This document shows positions 17,886-26,587 of a DNA stretch of 48,515 bases, in pieces. The DNA comes from Alphaproteobacteria bacterium. GTDB taxonomy: Bacteria > Pseudomonadota > Alphaproteobacteria > UBA9655. Within the stretch, counting starts at the first letter, position 1, and each line of letters opens with the position of its first letter. The stretch covers positions 1 through 48,515 of the forward strand of contig DAIDHR010000012.1 of assembly GCA_027459605.1 (NCBI GenBank), given 5' to 3'. The translations under genes and the position numbers were made by a program. The notes under the pieces were generated by a model. That model was not told where the DNA came from. It was given only the letters and a program-made list of their open reading frames with translations, and searched no databases.

Positions 17886-19208
17886 TTATGAACTTCCCCT
17901 TGCTCGTGTAGGTAGAACCCGGCATTCCCAATTGTCATTATGTGGTTTAGAAACTTCTCCAAATTGATTCAGATCTATTGCTTTCATATACCGGACATTG
18001 GCTAAGGCGTGTGGCTCTCTACTAGTTTTGGCTGGTTTCCTACGCATTACGCTATAAGAGAAAATGAGCTCTCCTATTTTAGCACTTACAAAAAGCAAGC
18101 TTAGGAAAAATAGTCCCTTGAGTACAGTTAATAAGGAGATTTCAAAGGGCTCACTGCCTTCCTCGGCTGATGTGAGAGCTTTTATTTTCTTTTGAGCATG
18201 GATTATAAATGTTTTTATTCCTCCCTTTTCTTCAGAGATTAAGGATTTTTCATTTTCATGTTTTTGCCTAGCCTCTCCTACAATGATGTTCCAAAAGCCT
18301 TCCGTGTAAGCTGGAGGTTTGAAATCATGAGGTGTATCTGAAGAAAAGGCAACTCGCAAAGGTAGGGGAAAAACAGAAAGATTCCGAACTTCTTGAAGTG
18401 AGCCCTCATCAAATCCTACAGCAACAGGAATTTTGAGGTGTGACCCATAGTTCTCATCCACTTCTTCCCTCTCAAGATCATTTCCAAAAGAGGAAGAAGC
18501 TCCATTTATATCTCCTTGGGCAATAATAAGCTCAGGGACATTTTCTTGTGCTATAGGGTCGGCAAATGGTTCACTAGAACCTTCACTAGAGGAAAGAGTC
18601 CCCCACGGAAAGAAAGATAAAAGAGTGGCCTTATTTTGTACGATGTCGTTTTGATCAATAATCTGCCAAGCGTAAGCTCTTGGTATAAGACTTACAACTA
18701 CTGAATCACAGTCCATACTCTCTTTTGAAGCGGCATGTATACCATCCACGACTCCATCTATCTCTGATGTTATGGTTATATACATCTTCATACACTCGAT
18801 TTCATAAAGAGGGGTTCCCGTTTGAATCTCCTGGCCTTTTTTAACAAATATCTTTGTTATTCTTCCAGGCACAGGTGTCTTTAGATCTTCTGCTTTAGCT
18901 ATCTTCCAAGGAAGTACTTGAATGAATTCATCCTTTTGTGAAAGAGGAATGTTTCGAGGGAAGCCAAGGGCTTCTCTCTTCACCGAAATTTCTCTAGCGA
19001 TTTCTGTTTCAGTTGTTCCTTTAGGTAAAACAATAGATTCCACAGAGCCATCAATTTTCCCAATAGGAATCTGGGTATCGCGCTGTAAATAAACCCCTGT
19101 CTTACCTTCCTCAAGAAATTCAGGCTTCGTTAAAGCATAAGACTGTGAAGGTCCGATCATATGAGTAAGAAAAAGAAAAAAGACATATATAAATTTTATT
19201 TTTTCCAT
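17886..19208 (-). CDS. exported membrane protein with biotinyl/lipoyl carrier domain (ECMKM)
   Basis: A 440-residue protein. Residues 1-25 form a signal peptide (SQSYA). Residues about 110-176 are a biotinyl/lipoyl attachment domain: TPVPGRITKIFVKKG, GTPLYEIECMKM with the biotin-type lysine K141, then a second half ending SVVVSLIP. The MKM tripeptide is the hallmark of biotin carboxyl carrier domains. The middle (190-350) is not recognised. A transmembrane helix lies at about 358-386, followed by a basic tail of about 55 residues. Biotin carriers act in cytoplasmic carboxylases, so an exported one is unexpected; it could be an adaptor-like protein that kept the motif. No carboxylase gene is nearby. 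Confidence 0.7.
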   Translation of the reverse strand: MEKIKFIYVFFLFLTHMIGPSQSYALTKPEFLEEGKTGVYLQRDTQIPIGKIDGSVESIVLPKGTTETEIAREISVKREALGFPRNIPLSQKDEFIQVLPWKIAKAEDLKTPVPGRITKIFVKKGQEIQTGTPLYEIECMKMYITITSEIDGVVDGIHAASKESMDCDSVVVSLIPRAYAWQIIDQNDIVQNKATLLSFFPWGTLSSSEGSSEPFADPIAQENVPELIIAQGDINGASSSFGNDLEREEVDENYGSHLKIPVAVGFDEGSLQEVRNLSVFPLPLRVAFSSDTPHDFKPPAYTEGFWNIIVGEARQKHENEKSLISEEKGGIKTFIIHAQKKIKALTSAEEGSEPFEISLLTVLKGLFFLSLLFVSAKIGELIFSYSVMRRKPAKTSREPHALANVRYMKAIDLNQFGEVSKPHNDNWECRVLPTRARGSS

Positions 19209-19367
19209 ACTTTCTTCCCCCTGTTTTTTATAGTGTGAGTATGGATTTATAAAAATCCACCCCTCCTTGCCGAGGCCTAAACCTTAGGGCCTTCCCCATT
19301 CTGTGTCAAGATTTCAACCTCTTCCCAACCTTCAGAAAAAATGATAGCTCTTCAATAGGAGATAAAA

Positions 19368-20177
19368 ATGAGCAAATTTAATTATCTTATTTTCATAGGG
19401 GGTAGTTTTTTATTTTTTCCTTACAAGACTTTTGGAACTCCACCCCAATTTCCTACTTCAGAGAACTTTTCTTTCCAAGGAAAGCCTATTGAGCCTGCGT
19501 GCATAGATCACTTCCATGGAAATGCTACGCGTTTCCAGCCTCTTGACCTTAAAACCGATCAATGCCAGAAAGTCCACAAACCCTATAATTCACAAGAACT
19601 TAAAAACGGGTTTATTGGGTATGAATCTTTGTTTGAAGGTAGCTCTGGCTCTTACTTATACTATCAATATCTTGGAAAAATACATTTTGAAAATCTAAAG
19701 CAACCTGCATATCACTTGATTTTTGTAAAATGGTCGGGGGGAGGATCGGGCCAATTCACGCAAATCCAAGTGATTGAGAAAAATGATAACTCTCTACGAC
19801 TTATTGAGACCTTGGACACAGGAGATCGTGCGATGGGTGGACTTTCAAATGTTGAGCTTAAAGACGGGGTTCTTTCTTATGACAAAGAAGTGACTCCTTT
19901 GGGCCTTTTGAATATTTCACAAAAGCAGCCCATAGAAAAGACAGATCTTCTTGATTGTATGAGCTGTCGCTTAGGGTATGTCCACTATAAGGGAGGTGAA
20001 GTTACAGACTTTAAGGTTGATAAGGAATATAGACTCGAAGAAAACCCAAAAAACCTGCAACAAACTTGTTATAATAAAATCTTTAAAACTTATATCACCC
20101 CTCAAAAAGCATCAATGAGTCTCCAAGAAATAAAAGAATTTGGTCAAAAGGTAAAACCGCGTTGCTTGAATCCCTGA
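19368..20177 (+). CDS. exported hypothetical protein
   Basis: A 269-residue protein, family not recognised. Residues 1-23 are a signal peptide ending at KTFG. The mature protein has six Cys (AC, QC, DCMSC, TC, RC), which could form disulfides, and beta-rich stretches such as YHLIFVKWSGGGSGQFTQIQVIE, suggesting a compact beta domain. ATAGGAG lies before ATG 19368. It is transcribed divergently from the biotinyl-domain protein; 159 bases between them hold both promoters. Confidence 0.65.
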   Translation: MSKFNYLIFIGGSFLFFPYKTFGTPPQFPTSENFSFQGKPIEPACIDHFHGNATRFQPLDLKTDQCQKVHKPYNSQELKNGFIGYESLFEGSSGSYLYYQYLGKIHFENLKQPAYHLIFVKWSGGGSGQFTQIQVIEKNDNSLRLIETLDTGDRAMGGLSNVELKDGVLSYDKEVTPLGLLNISQKQPIEKTDLLDCMSCRLGYVHYKGGEVTDFKVDKEYRLEENPKNLQQTCYNKIFKTYITPQKASMSLQEIKEFGQKVKPRCLNP

Positions 20178-20195
20178 TTGCTTAATCAATTTTTT
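20175..20195 (+). terminator. weak terminator-like hairpin after 20177
   Basis: TGATT and AATCA pair around a four-base loop, followed by ATTTTTTAG. The stem is only 5 bp and AT-rich, so this is tentative. Confidence 0.3.
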
Positions 20196-20278
20196 AGAAT
20201 CTTTTTATTTAAAGTATAAATTTCACCAAAACCTATGCTATATTCTTTACAAATATTGTTATAAGGACAGTGTAGAAA

Positions 20279-21601
20279 TTGATTTATACGTGGCATCGAA
20301 GTTTAATAGCCTTTTGGGATAGGCGAATTCTCTCGATTTTTCTTTATGGATTCTCGAGTGGCCTTCCCTTTTTGCTTACACTTTCAACTCTTACCATTTG
20401 GCTCAAAGAGTCAGGACTCAATAATACCACGATCGGTCTTTTTGTCATTGTATCTATTCCTTACACCTTTAAGTTTCTTTGGGGTCCCATCGTTGATAGG
20501 ATACAAATTCCCCTCCTTTTTCGTCTCTTAGGACAGAGACGAAGTTGGGCTTTTGTTTCTCAAATCGCCCTTATAATCATGCTCATGGGTCTTGGATCTT
20601 CAGATCCCCAGGCTCACATCCTGGGCACAGCATTATGGGCCTTTGGGGTTTCCTTTTGTTCCGCCATTCAAGACATTGTTGTTGAAGCTTATCGTATTGA
20701 AATTATTGATGAAGATCAAAAAGGATCTGCTGCTTCTTCAACCTATTTAGGTTATCGGTTAGGCATGATGATGTCAGGATATGGGGCCCTTAAGTTTGCA
20801 GAAATGTTCTCTTGGCAAACCGCTTACGATCTTATGGCTGTTTTCATAGGGATCGGTTTATTAACAACCCTTCTCAGCCCTTCTCCCAAATCCCTTATCT
20901 TCAGTCCTGCCCCTCACCTCTCTATCAGACGAAAAGGCCCCTATAAACAATTCTGGAAATGGATCAAATCTATATACGGCCCCCCGTTAAGGGAGCTTCT
21001 TAAAAGCTTTGATTGGCGCATCGTCTTAGCCTTTATCTTTTTTTATAAAGTTGGAGATACGGTCCTTAATGTCATGAGCAATCCTTTCTTGGTGGATCTT
21101 GGTTTCAGCAAAGGTGAAATTGCTGATGTTGCCAAGCTCTTCGGAATTTCTGCCATGATTGCAGGCGGATTTATGGGAGGTCTTTTTTTGAACCGCTTTG
21201 GTATTCTCTCCAGTCTTATGCTATGCGCCATTCTTCAAATTCTCTCAAGCTTAATGTTCGTCATCCAAGCTCTCGCAGGGTATAACCTAAGCATCCTTGT
21301 CATTACGATCGGGGTTGAAAATTTGACTTGTGGGTTAGGAGCTGCAGCCTTTATCGCTTATCTTTCAAGCCTATGTAGCGTTCCTCATACGGCTACCCAC
21401 TTTGCCCTTCTGTCTTCTTTTGGATCTATGGCTCGAATTCTTCTTTCCATGGGAGCTGGCTTTCTTGCGGACTGCCTTCCTTGGTCCGTCTTTTTTATGA
21501 TTACAGCTGCCGCCTGTCTCCCTTGTCTTGTTTTACTTATTCATGCTTCTCATCATTTTCCTTATATGCATTCCTTCATGAAATCAGCGCCTTCGCCTTA
21601 A
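20279..21601 (+). CDS. ampG: AmpG-family muropeptide MFS transporter
   Basis: A 440-residue major facilitator with about 12 membrane segments. The order GFSSGLPFLLTLSTLTIWL, then KFLWGPIVDR and FCSAIQDIVVEAYRIE, is diagnostic of AmpG permeases, which import anhydro-muropeptides from the periplasm for cell-wall recycling. The start is TTG at 20279: a stop lies in frame six bases upstream and there is no early ATG. AAGGA sits 11 bases before it. AmpG fits an organism that still makes and recycles peptidoglycan, in line with the D,D-carboxypeptidase gene farther on. Other AmpG-like permeases of different specificity exist. Confidence 0.85.
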   Translation: MIYTWHRSLIAFWDRRILSIFLYGFSSGLPFLLTLSTLTIWLKESGLNNTTIGLFVIVSIPYTFKFLWGPIVDRIQIPLLFRLLGQRRSWAFVSQIALIIMLMGLGSSDPQAHILGTALWAFGVSFCSAIQDIVVEAYRIEIIDEDQKGSAASSTYLGYRLGMMMSGYGALKFAEMFSWQTAYDLMAVFIGIGLLTTLLSPSPKSLIFSPAPHLSIRRKGPYKQFWKWIKSIYGPPLRELLKSFDWRIVLAFIFFYKVGDTVLNVMSNPFLVDLGFSKGEIADVAKLFGISAMIAGGFMGGLFLNRFGILSSLMLCAILQILSSLMFVIQALAGYNLSILVITIGVENLTCGLGAAAFIAYLSSLCSVPHTATHFALLSSFGSMARILLSMGAGFLADCLPWSVFFMITAAACLPCLVLLIHASHHFPYMHSFMKSAPSP

Positions 21602-21845
21602 GGGTTGCATTTTTAAAAATAGAATCTATACTGAAGCTGAGTTTAAGACCCTTTTTTAAAGGATATAAAAACCGTAGAGATTGTGTGCTCTGCGTAAGAA
21701 ACTAAGATGACGTTATGCCTTCTTCTTCTTACCCTCAGCTCTCCTTCCATATGAAAGATGCGGACGCGTCCCTTCGTTGAGGTTGGAATTTTTACGAGTC
21801 TTGTTAAGAACTCATTTAGTAAACGCCTATCATAAGGATATAGAG

Positions 21846-22049
21846 ATGAAGAATGGCACTGTAAAATGGTTTAACCCAACAAAAGGCTATGGCTTTATTC
21901 AGCCGGAGGACGGCACACGTGATGTGTTTGTCCATATTACTGAGCTTGAGCGCTCAGGAATTTCCAATTTGGCTGAAGGCCAGAAGGTAACTTTTGAATT
22001 AGCTACTAACAAGGGTAAAACCTCTGCGGTTAACCTAAAATTAGCCTAA
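21846..22049 (+). CDS. cold shock protein CspA family
   Basis: A 67-residue single cold-shock domain. RNP1 (KGYGFI, 13-18) and RNP2 (VFVHI, 27-31) are intact. It binds single-stranded RNA and DNA and acts as an RNA chaperone. The start at 21846 is fixed by family length and AAGGAT eight bases upstream; an upstream in-frame extension is not part of the fold. A long untranslated leader (from about 21610) may carry cold-responsive structure, as in other csp genes, and a clear terminator follows. Confidence 0.93.
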   Translation: MKNGTVKWFNPTKGYGFIQPEDGTRDVFVHITELERSGISNLAEGQKVTFELATNKGKTSAVNLKLA

Positions 22050-22062
22050 AACAAAGTGTTTT

Positions 22063-22126
22063 AAATACCATCTTTTAGATTTATTTTTTGAAAATAAAAA
22101 TTTGTCTGAGAGATGGTATTTTTTTT
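22063..22126 (+). terminator. intrinsic terminator of csp gene
   Basis: AAATACCATCT (22063-22073) pairs perfectly with AGATGGTATTT (22111-22121), closing an AT-rich 37-base loop, and runs into eight consecutive T. It starts 14 bases after the csp stop codon. Confidence 0.75.
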
Positions 22127-22203
22127 ATAATCTGATATAATCATCAACAATTAAAATTTAGATATACATCTTTTTCATGTAATCAATCGGTTAAAAGTAA
22201 AAA

Positions 22204-23511
22204 ATGGTTCGTCAATTTTTGGTAAGTTTTCTTCTTTTCGTTTTTTACTCAACATATCATAGCCATGCTGGTAAAGTGGTAGAGGTTCCTCAGGAATTTC
22301 CTGGGCATACATCTAGACCTATTAACCATCTGGTTAAGAGTCCAGACACCTTTAATCCTAAACATTATCAACAAGAGAAATTAAAAAAAGAAGGAGCTTG
22401 CATATTTAACTCGCTTTTTGCCGGAATTATGCACACATCTTATGGCCGTAAGCAAATCCAAGAAAGGATCGGACCTCAGGATGATAAATCTGTCCAAATT
22501 CGTTTTTGGTTTCCTAACGCTGAAATAATGGGAAAATATGATTTCGTTTATAAAGAGGATATCAAAACTTGTGAAGATGCCATCAAAGGAATGAGTGAGC
22601 TTCTAAATTCTGATGAGTATGATGAGAGTGGAAAAGACGACATCAGAAAGGATATAGAAGAGGTTAAAAATAGTTTAAAAAATGCCCCTCTCTTATGGGA
22701 GAAAATACTTTATTTACATCAAACCAGTGTTCGAGTTCCAAAGAAATTTGTTTGGAAAAATGGGGGAGGGTCTTTCCCTGAAAGCAACCCAGAATGGCTT
22801 AACTTAATTCAGCAAGCTTATATGAAGATCACAAAACATTCTTACTTAACTACTTCATTCGGTGGGTATTCTCGTTCGGATGAAGATATACTGGAAGAAG
22901 ATGTATTTACAGGTGTCCCGTTTTGTACTCTCATTCCAAGAACTTATGGCTTCCCTGATGGTTATACAAATAACATTGAAGATCCTTGCCAGCAAATCTT
23001 AAAATTTTTTCCTCTTATCGACATTCCCTTCAAAGAAGTTAAAATTATTACAAGTGAAATGACAGGCCTGAATCTAGAAGAAATTAAAGATGTAAGTGCC
23101 AAGTTACACCCAGACAACTCGGTTTCATACCAACCTCTTACCTATCAGACCAATACTGATTTTGCTCATACCCATGGATTATCAAAAGACCTTCTGATGG
23201 AGCCTAACGTGATTCAATTTTCATCAGCTGGGCATGAAGTAGCCTTATTCTTTGGAAGTAACAAAGTTTATTACTATGATAACGTTGTTTTTCCTGATCA
23301 AATTGAAATTTACGGTGAGGAAGGGCCGATTTATACAGAAGCTCTTTATTTTAAAGATCATGGCTTAGATACCATGACTGAAGAGACTTTCTTTATTAAT
23401 CTTTTTAAAGAAATCCATCATCGCGGAAAACAGGTTGCAAAAATTCGTAACCAACCTGAGAACTCTCAAACGAAAATACGCTTTTTTACAAGAGCATTAA
23501 AGGACTTATAA
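22204..23511 (+). CDS. exported calpain/papain-like cysteine peptidase candidate
   Basis: A 435-residue protein with a signal peptide (1-22, SHA). Papain-fold landmarks occur in the order expected for calpains: a nucleophile site KKEGACIFNSLFA (C66), then EWLNLIQQAYMKITKHSYLTTSFGG (about 197-221) and TGVPF, which mirror the calpain segment with Trp, EKAYAK, GSY and TGG, and then SAGHEVALFF (H344) with YYYDN (N360) as the His and Asn of the triad. Calpains are mostly eukaryotic; bacterial examples are scattered. An exported copy could cut periplasmic or host proteins. It is monocistronic and converges with the DUF333 locus, their ends overlapping by six bases. Confidence 0.62.
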   Translation: MVRQFLVSFLLFVFYSTYHSHAGKVVEVPQEFPGHTSRPINHLVKSPDTFNPKHYQQEKLKKEGACIFNSLFAGIMHTSYGRKQIQERIGPQDDKSVQIRFWFPNAEIMGKYDFVYKEDIKTCEDAIKGMSELLNSDEYDESGKDDIRKDIEEVKNSLKNAPLLWEKILYLHQTSVRVPKKFVWKNGGGSFPESNPEWLNLIQQAYMKITKHSYLTTSFGGYSRSDEDILEEDVFTGVPFCTLIPRTYGFPDGYTNNIEDPCQQILKFFPLIDIPFKEVKIITSEMTGLNLEEIKDVSAKLHPDNSVSYQPLTYQTNTDFAHTHGLSKDLLMEPNVIQFSSAGHEVALFFGSNKVYYYDNVVFPDQIEIYGEEGPIYTEALYFKDHGLDTMTEETFFINLFKEIHHRGKQVAKIRNQPENSQTKIRFFTRALKDL

Positions 23512-23897
23512 TTTTGGGCAACCCCCATTGTAAAAATCTTTTGCTGAACATGTTTCCCCCGTTGGCAGCTTACAAAGAGTTTCATTCTCTAAAATTTTTC
23601 CTCCTCTAATAGCACAGTAACGCCCCTCTAAGGTCGAGTAGACTGAAATATTTATCCCCCTGCGGGACATTCATTTCGAAATAACGCCCATTCTTCACAT
23701 TGATAATTGTTTGAAAAAACACAAATTCCATACTGCCCTCCTTGAGGTCCCGTAACGATTTGTAGGTTTCCCCCAATCTTTATACAATTTTGAGAAGCAG
23801 GATTTGGTATAGAGAAACTTTTTCCCTGAAATATTTCAGATAACAAACAAAATCCTCCAACAAAAAGGATAATTGTCTTGCATTTTTTCAAAACCAT
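23506..23897 (-). pseudogene. exported protein with two DUF333 domains, split by a frameshift
   Basis: The first frame (ATG 23897, AGGAG eight bases upstream) gives a signal peptide and a DUF333 domain: NPASQNCIKIGGNL, then YGICVF and CEEWALFRNECP. It stops at 23652. Directly downstream, in another frame, a second DUF333 domain reads YCAIRGGKILENETLCKL, then GETCSAKDFYNGGCP, to a stop at 23506-23508. One extra base in the C run at 23656-23660 (G run on the coding strand) would join them into a 130-residue two-domain protein. DUF333 proteins are small Cys-rich exported proteins of unclear function. Either a recent frameshift or an indel error; the first domain alone may still be made. Confidence 0.65.
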
Positions 23898-23932
23898 CTC
23901 CATATCTCCTATGTATGTGAGGATCCATAAAT

Positions 23933-24823
23933 ATGTTATCATATCCTATTTACAAAGGAATGTCCGCTATGCTTTTAGCTGTCATCCTTTACAGTATTAA
24001 TGACGCCCTCATTAAATGGCTCGTCGAATCTTATCAACCCATGCAAATTATATTCTGTAGGTCTTTTTTCACTTTCTTCCCGCTTTTAGCTGTAGTCCTT
24101 CAAAAAACCTCCTGGAAAGGGTTAAAAACAAATAAAATAGGATACAATGCCTTACGTGCAGGGATCATGGCTTTATCAATCCCTTTCTACATTTATGCCT
24201 TTAAAATTTTACCCCTGGCCGATGCTTATGCCGTTGCTTATGTAGCTCCCCTCTTTATGGCCATTTTTTCAATCCCTATCTTAGGAGAAAAGGTAGAAAA
24301 ACACTCTTGGATTGCTATAGCGGTTGGGTTTTCAGGAGTTCTTGTGATGATGCGGCCAGGAAGTGCCGCCTTTAGTTTAGGAGGACTTTCTGCCTTGGTG
24401 GGAGGGATCCTATGGGCATTAGCCCTTGTCATAGGGAGAAAACTTAGCCAAACAGAAAAAAGCCTCTCTCTTACCATATGGTTTATGGGAGCTTGTTTTT
24501 TGATGAGTAGTTTCTTTACTCCTTTTTGCTGGCAAACCCCTTCCCTCCTCGATTGGGGACTTTTCGCTATCTCTGGAATTCTTGGGGGTTTTGCTCTTAT
24601 GGCCATTACTCGTGCCTTTAGTCTTGCCCCTGCATCTGTCGTAGCTCCCCTTGATTACTTTATTTTTATTTTTGGGGCTCTTATTGGATATGTCGTATGG
24701 GGAGATATTCCTGATGCTTTTATCATGCTAGGCGCTTTGATTTTGGTCCTGAGCGGGCTGTACCTAGTCTATCATGAAGCACGCCGTAGGCCTTTGGTTT
24801 TAGTTTCTTTTGAAGAAATGTGA
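23933..24823 (+). CDS. DMT-superfamily (EamA) permease
   Basis: A 296-residue protein with ten predicted membrane segments in two EamA repeats (about 10-135 and 150-285). Typical markers include DALIKWLVESYQPMQIIFCRS in the first helix pair, the repeat-ending LGEKVEKHSWIAIAVGFSGVLVMMRPG, and WGDIPDAFIMLGALILVLSGLYL at the end. Members export or import metabolites such as amino acids; this subgroup resembles the S-adenosylmethionine/RhaT-like exporters of alphaproteobacteria, but the substrate is not certain. The start may be 23933 or the later ATG at 23969, which has AAAGGA upstream. Its 3' end overlaps the convergent zf-CHCC gene by about 50 bases. Confidence 0.85.
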   Translation: MLSYPIYKGMSAMLLAVILYSINDALIKWLVESYQPMQIIFCRSFFTFFPLLAVVLQKTSWKGLKTNKIGYNALRAGIMALSIPFYIYAFKILPLADAYAVAYVAPLFMAIFSIPILGEKVEKHSWIAIAVGFSGVLVMMRPGSAAFSLGGLSALVGGILWALALVIGRKLSQTEKSLSLTIWFMGACFLMSSFFTPFCWQTPSLLDWGLFAISGILGGFALMAITRAFSLAPASVVAPLDYFIFIFGALIGYVVWGDIPDAFIMLGALILVLSGLYLVYHEARRRPLVLVSFEEM

Positions 24824-24981
24824 AATGACTTTATAAAACAACGGCTACAATAAGGGCACACGACCTTCTCTTCTTTTCCTAAATTAAGGTAAACGGCGGG
24901 GTGTCCTAAGGCCCCTTCCCCTCCATCACATTTTACAACACTGTTTTTCGTTTCAATAATATCAGTCGTTTTATTCATCAT
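24772..24981 (-). CDS. zf-CHCC zinc-finger domain protein (NDUFS6-like)
   Basis: A 69-residue protein with the exact zf-CHCC spacing: C18-x8-H27-x14-C42-x2-C45, including GHPAVYLNL and VCPYCSRCF. These small proteins are common next to housekeeping genes in Alphaproteobacteria and are related to the NDUFS6 accessory subunit of mitochondrial complex I, where the site binds zinc. The start ATGATG at 24978-24981 follows a G-rich ribosome site; the longer frame upstream is not part of the family. The gene overlaps the end of the DMT permease on the other strand. Confidence 0.8.
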   Translation of the reverse strand: MMNKTTDIIETKNSVVKCDGGEGALGHPAVYLNLGKEEKVVCPYCSRCFIKSFHISSKETKTKGLRRAS

Positions 24982-25063
24982 TACGCCCCCATTGCATCTC
25001 GTTTCTCGAAAGTATATATAGCAGATATCAGAAATCATGAAACAGGTCTCTGAACTCTATAAT

Positions 25064-25140
25064 GCGCCCGTAGCTCAGCTGGATAGAGCGTTGCCCTCCG
25101 GAGGCAAAGGTCAGGGGTTCGAATCCCTTCGGGCGCGCCA
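25064..25140 (+). tRNA. tRNA-Arg (anticodon CCG)
   Basis: A 77-base tRNA. The acceptor stem GCGCCCG pairs with CGGGCGC; the D-stem is GCTC/GAGC; the anticodon stem TTGCC/GGCAA encloses loop CTCCGGA with anticodon CCG; the T-arm is AGGGG-TTCGAAT-CCCTT; the 3' CCA is encoded. It reads CGG arginine codons. Confidence 0.97.
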
Positions 25141-25195
25141 TTTATATACTCATTCGTTTTAAGAGCAAGAAGGGCAATATTGTATTTCCCCGCTA

Positions 25196-25612
25196 TCATA
25201 AACATTTTCTCATTAAATGACAGGTAAGGCCCCATTTCCAATGGGGAATGCTCACCACATCTTCAAAGCCACACTTTAGAAAGAAAAGGTGAGCTTCCTT
25301 GAAATACGTGTGTAACTGAATTTCCTTGGCTTTGCTTTGAATGCCAGAAAGAAAGACTTTTTGAAGAAGTTGTTTTCCAATCCCTTGCTTTCTAAATGAT
25401 GGCTCAATCCAAATCGAATCAATCCATAAAATATCTCCATGTAACTCACAGATAACCCCTCCCCTCAACGTATTTTCATTGTGAGCATAAATGGTATAGG
25501 CTTTAAGGTCCTCTGGAAGCCCTGTTAACTGCTTCACATATTTAAGAAGTTCACATGTGATTTGCTTATCCCAGTCAGGATTGGCCTCAGATGAATAGGA
25601 AAGAGAATTCAT
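25196..25612 (-). CDS. GNAT family N-acetyltransferase
   Basis: A 138-residue single GNAT domain. The central strand WIDSIWIEPSFRKQGIGKQLL contains the acetyl-CoA pyrophosphate loop (R-K-Q-G-I-G), followed by the amphipathic helix and a C-terminal FFLKCGFEDV segment typical of the fold. It transfers acetyl from acetyl-CoA to an amine; substrate unknown. Cytoplasmic, apparently monocistronic, downstream of and opposite to the tRNA. Confidence 0.85.
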   Translation of the reverse strand: MNSLSYSSEANPDWDKQITCELLKYVKQLTGLPEDLKAYTIYAHNENTLRGGVICELHGDILWIDSIWIEPSFRKQGIGKQLLQKVFLSGIQSKAKEIQLHTYFKEAHLFFLKCGFEDVVSIPHWKWGLTCHLMRKCL

Positions 25613-25732
25613 AAGAATTTGATCCTCAACGTCTACAAGTTACGGTTAGAACTCTTACCACAAAATATTTAAAAGCCTATGGACATTCAAGCTCCCTGAA
25701 TTTAATTTACCCTCAAAAGAAAAAGAAAGTGC

Positions 25733-26422
25733 ATGAATAAAAACTTTAAGGATTTCACTCTCATTGACCTCACCCATCCTTTAAGTTCCAGCTCTCCTTC
25801 CTGGGATGGGGGATGTGGTTTTTTGCATAGCCTGAGAGGTGATTATGACCCACTCTCTCCCTTTAAGTTCCGTACCTATGACATCACTATGCAGGCTGGC
25901 ATGGGAACTCATATGGATGCCCCTGCCCACTGCATTCCAGGAGCAAAAACCCTCACCGACTTGGACATCAATGATTTTCTTGCCCCCTGCCTTGTGATAG
26001 ATGTATCAAGGCAAGCTCATGAGCGGTTTTCCTTAAGTGCAGCTGATATTGAAGTTTTTGAAGAAGACAACGGACGAATACCCCCTGAACACTTCGTCAT
26101 CGTATACACAGGATGGGATCACTATTGGAGTGAGCCCATCAAGTACAGAAATAATCATGTCTTTCCGAACATCTCACAAGAAGCCGCTGAGATTCTTTTA
26201 GAACGACAGATCGTTGGGGTTGGCATTGATACCTTGTCTCCTGATCGGCCAGAAGACGGTTTTCCTGTCCATAACCTCATTTTAGGAGCCGGGAAATACA
26301 TCGTTGAAAACATAGCCAATGCCTCGAAATTGCCACCCATTGGAGCCTACACATTTGCTTTGCCCATGAAAATACAAGATAGTACAGAAGCCCCCATACG
26401 ACTGGTTGGCTTCATCAGGTAG
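25733..26422 (+). CDS. cyclase family protein (kynurenine formamidase-like metal hydrolase)
   Basis: A 229-residue protein of the cyclase superfamily (PF04199 type). The metal-binding HxDxxxH motif is in GMGTHMDAPAH (H60, D62, H66), preceded by the family start LIDLTHPLS and followed by GVGIDTLSPDRPEDGFPVHNLIL, which carries the catalytic His and substrate-loop residues. Members hydrolyse N-formylkynurenine or other cyclic or amide substrates with a divalent metal in the cytoplasm. No tryptophan-degradation genes are nearby, so the exact substrate is open. Confidence 0.85.
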   Translation: MNKNFKDFTLIDLTHPLSSSSPSWDGGCGFLHSLRGDYDPLSPFKFRTYDITMQAGMGTHMDAPAHCIPGAKTLTDLDINDFLAPCLVIDVSRQAHERFSLSAADIEVFEEDNGRIPPEHFVIVYTGWDHYWSEPIKYRNNHVFPNISQEAAEILLERQIVGVGIDTLSPDRPEDGFPVHNLILGAGKYIVENIANASKLPPIGAYTFALPMKIQDSTEAPIRLVGFIR

Positions 26423-26587
26423 CGCCCCATTGCGAAGAGGATCGAGATGATCTAAACTTGTTTTAATATTTATTATTTCTTAATAAATGTCATTTATACT
26501 CTATAAAAATATGAAAAGTATTTTGGAGATTTGAAAATTCTTTTTCTCTCGGAAATACGACAACCCAACGATGAAAGGACATTTGTC

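Noticed and set aside
24238-24606. 122-codon frame antisense to the DMT permease
   Set aside because: Shadow of a clear membrane transporter; no motif or start signal of its own.
25035-25241. 68-codon minus-strand frame with a [13 protein letters not shown]-type sequence
   Set aside because: It is the antisense reading of the tRNA-Arg gene, a well-known annotation artefact, and has no ribosome site.
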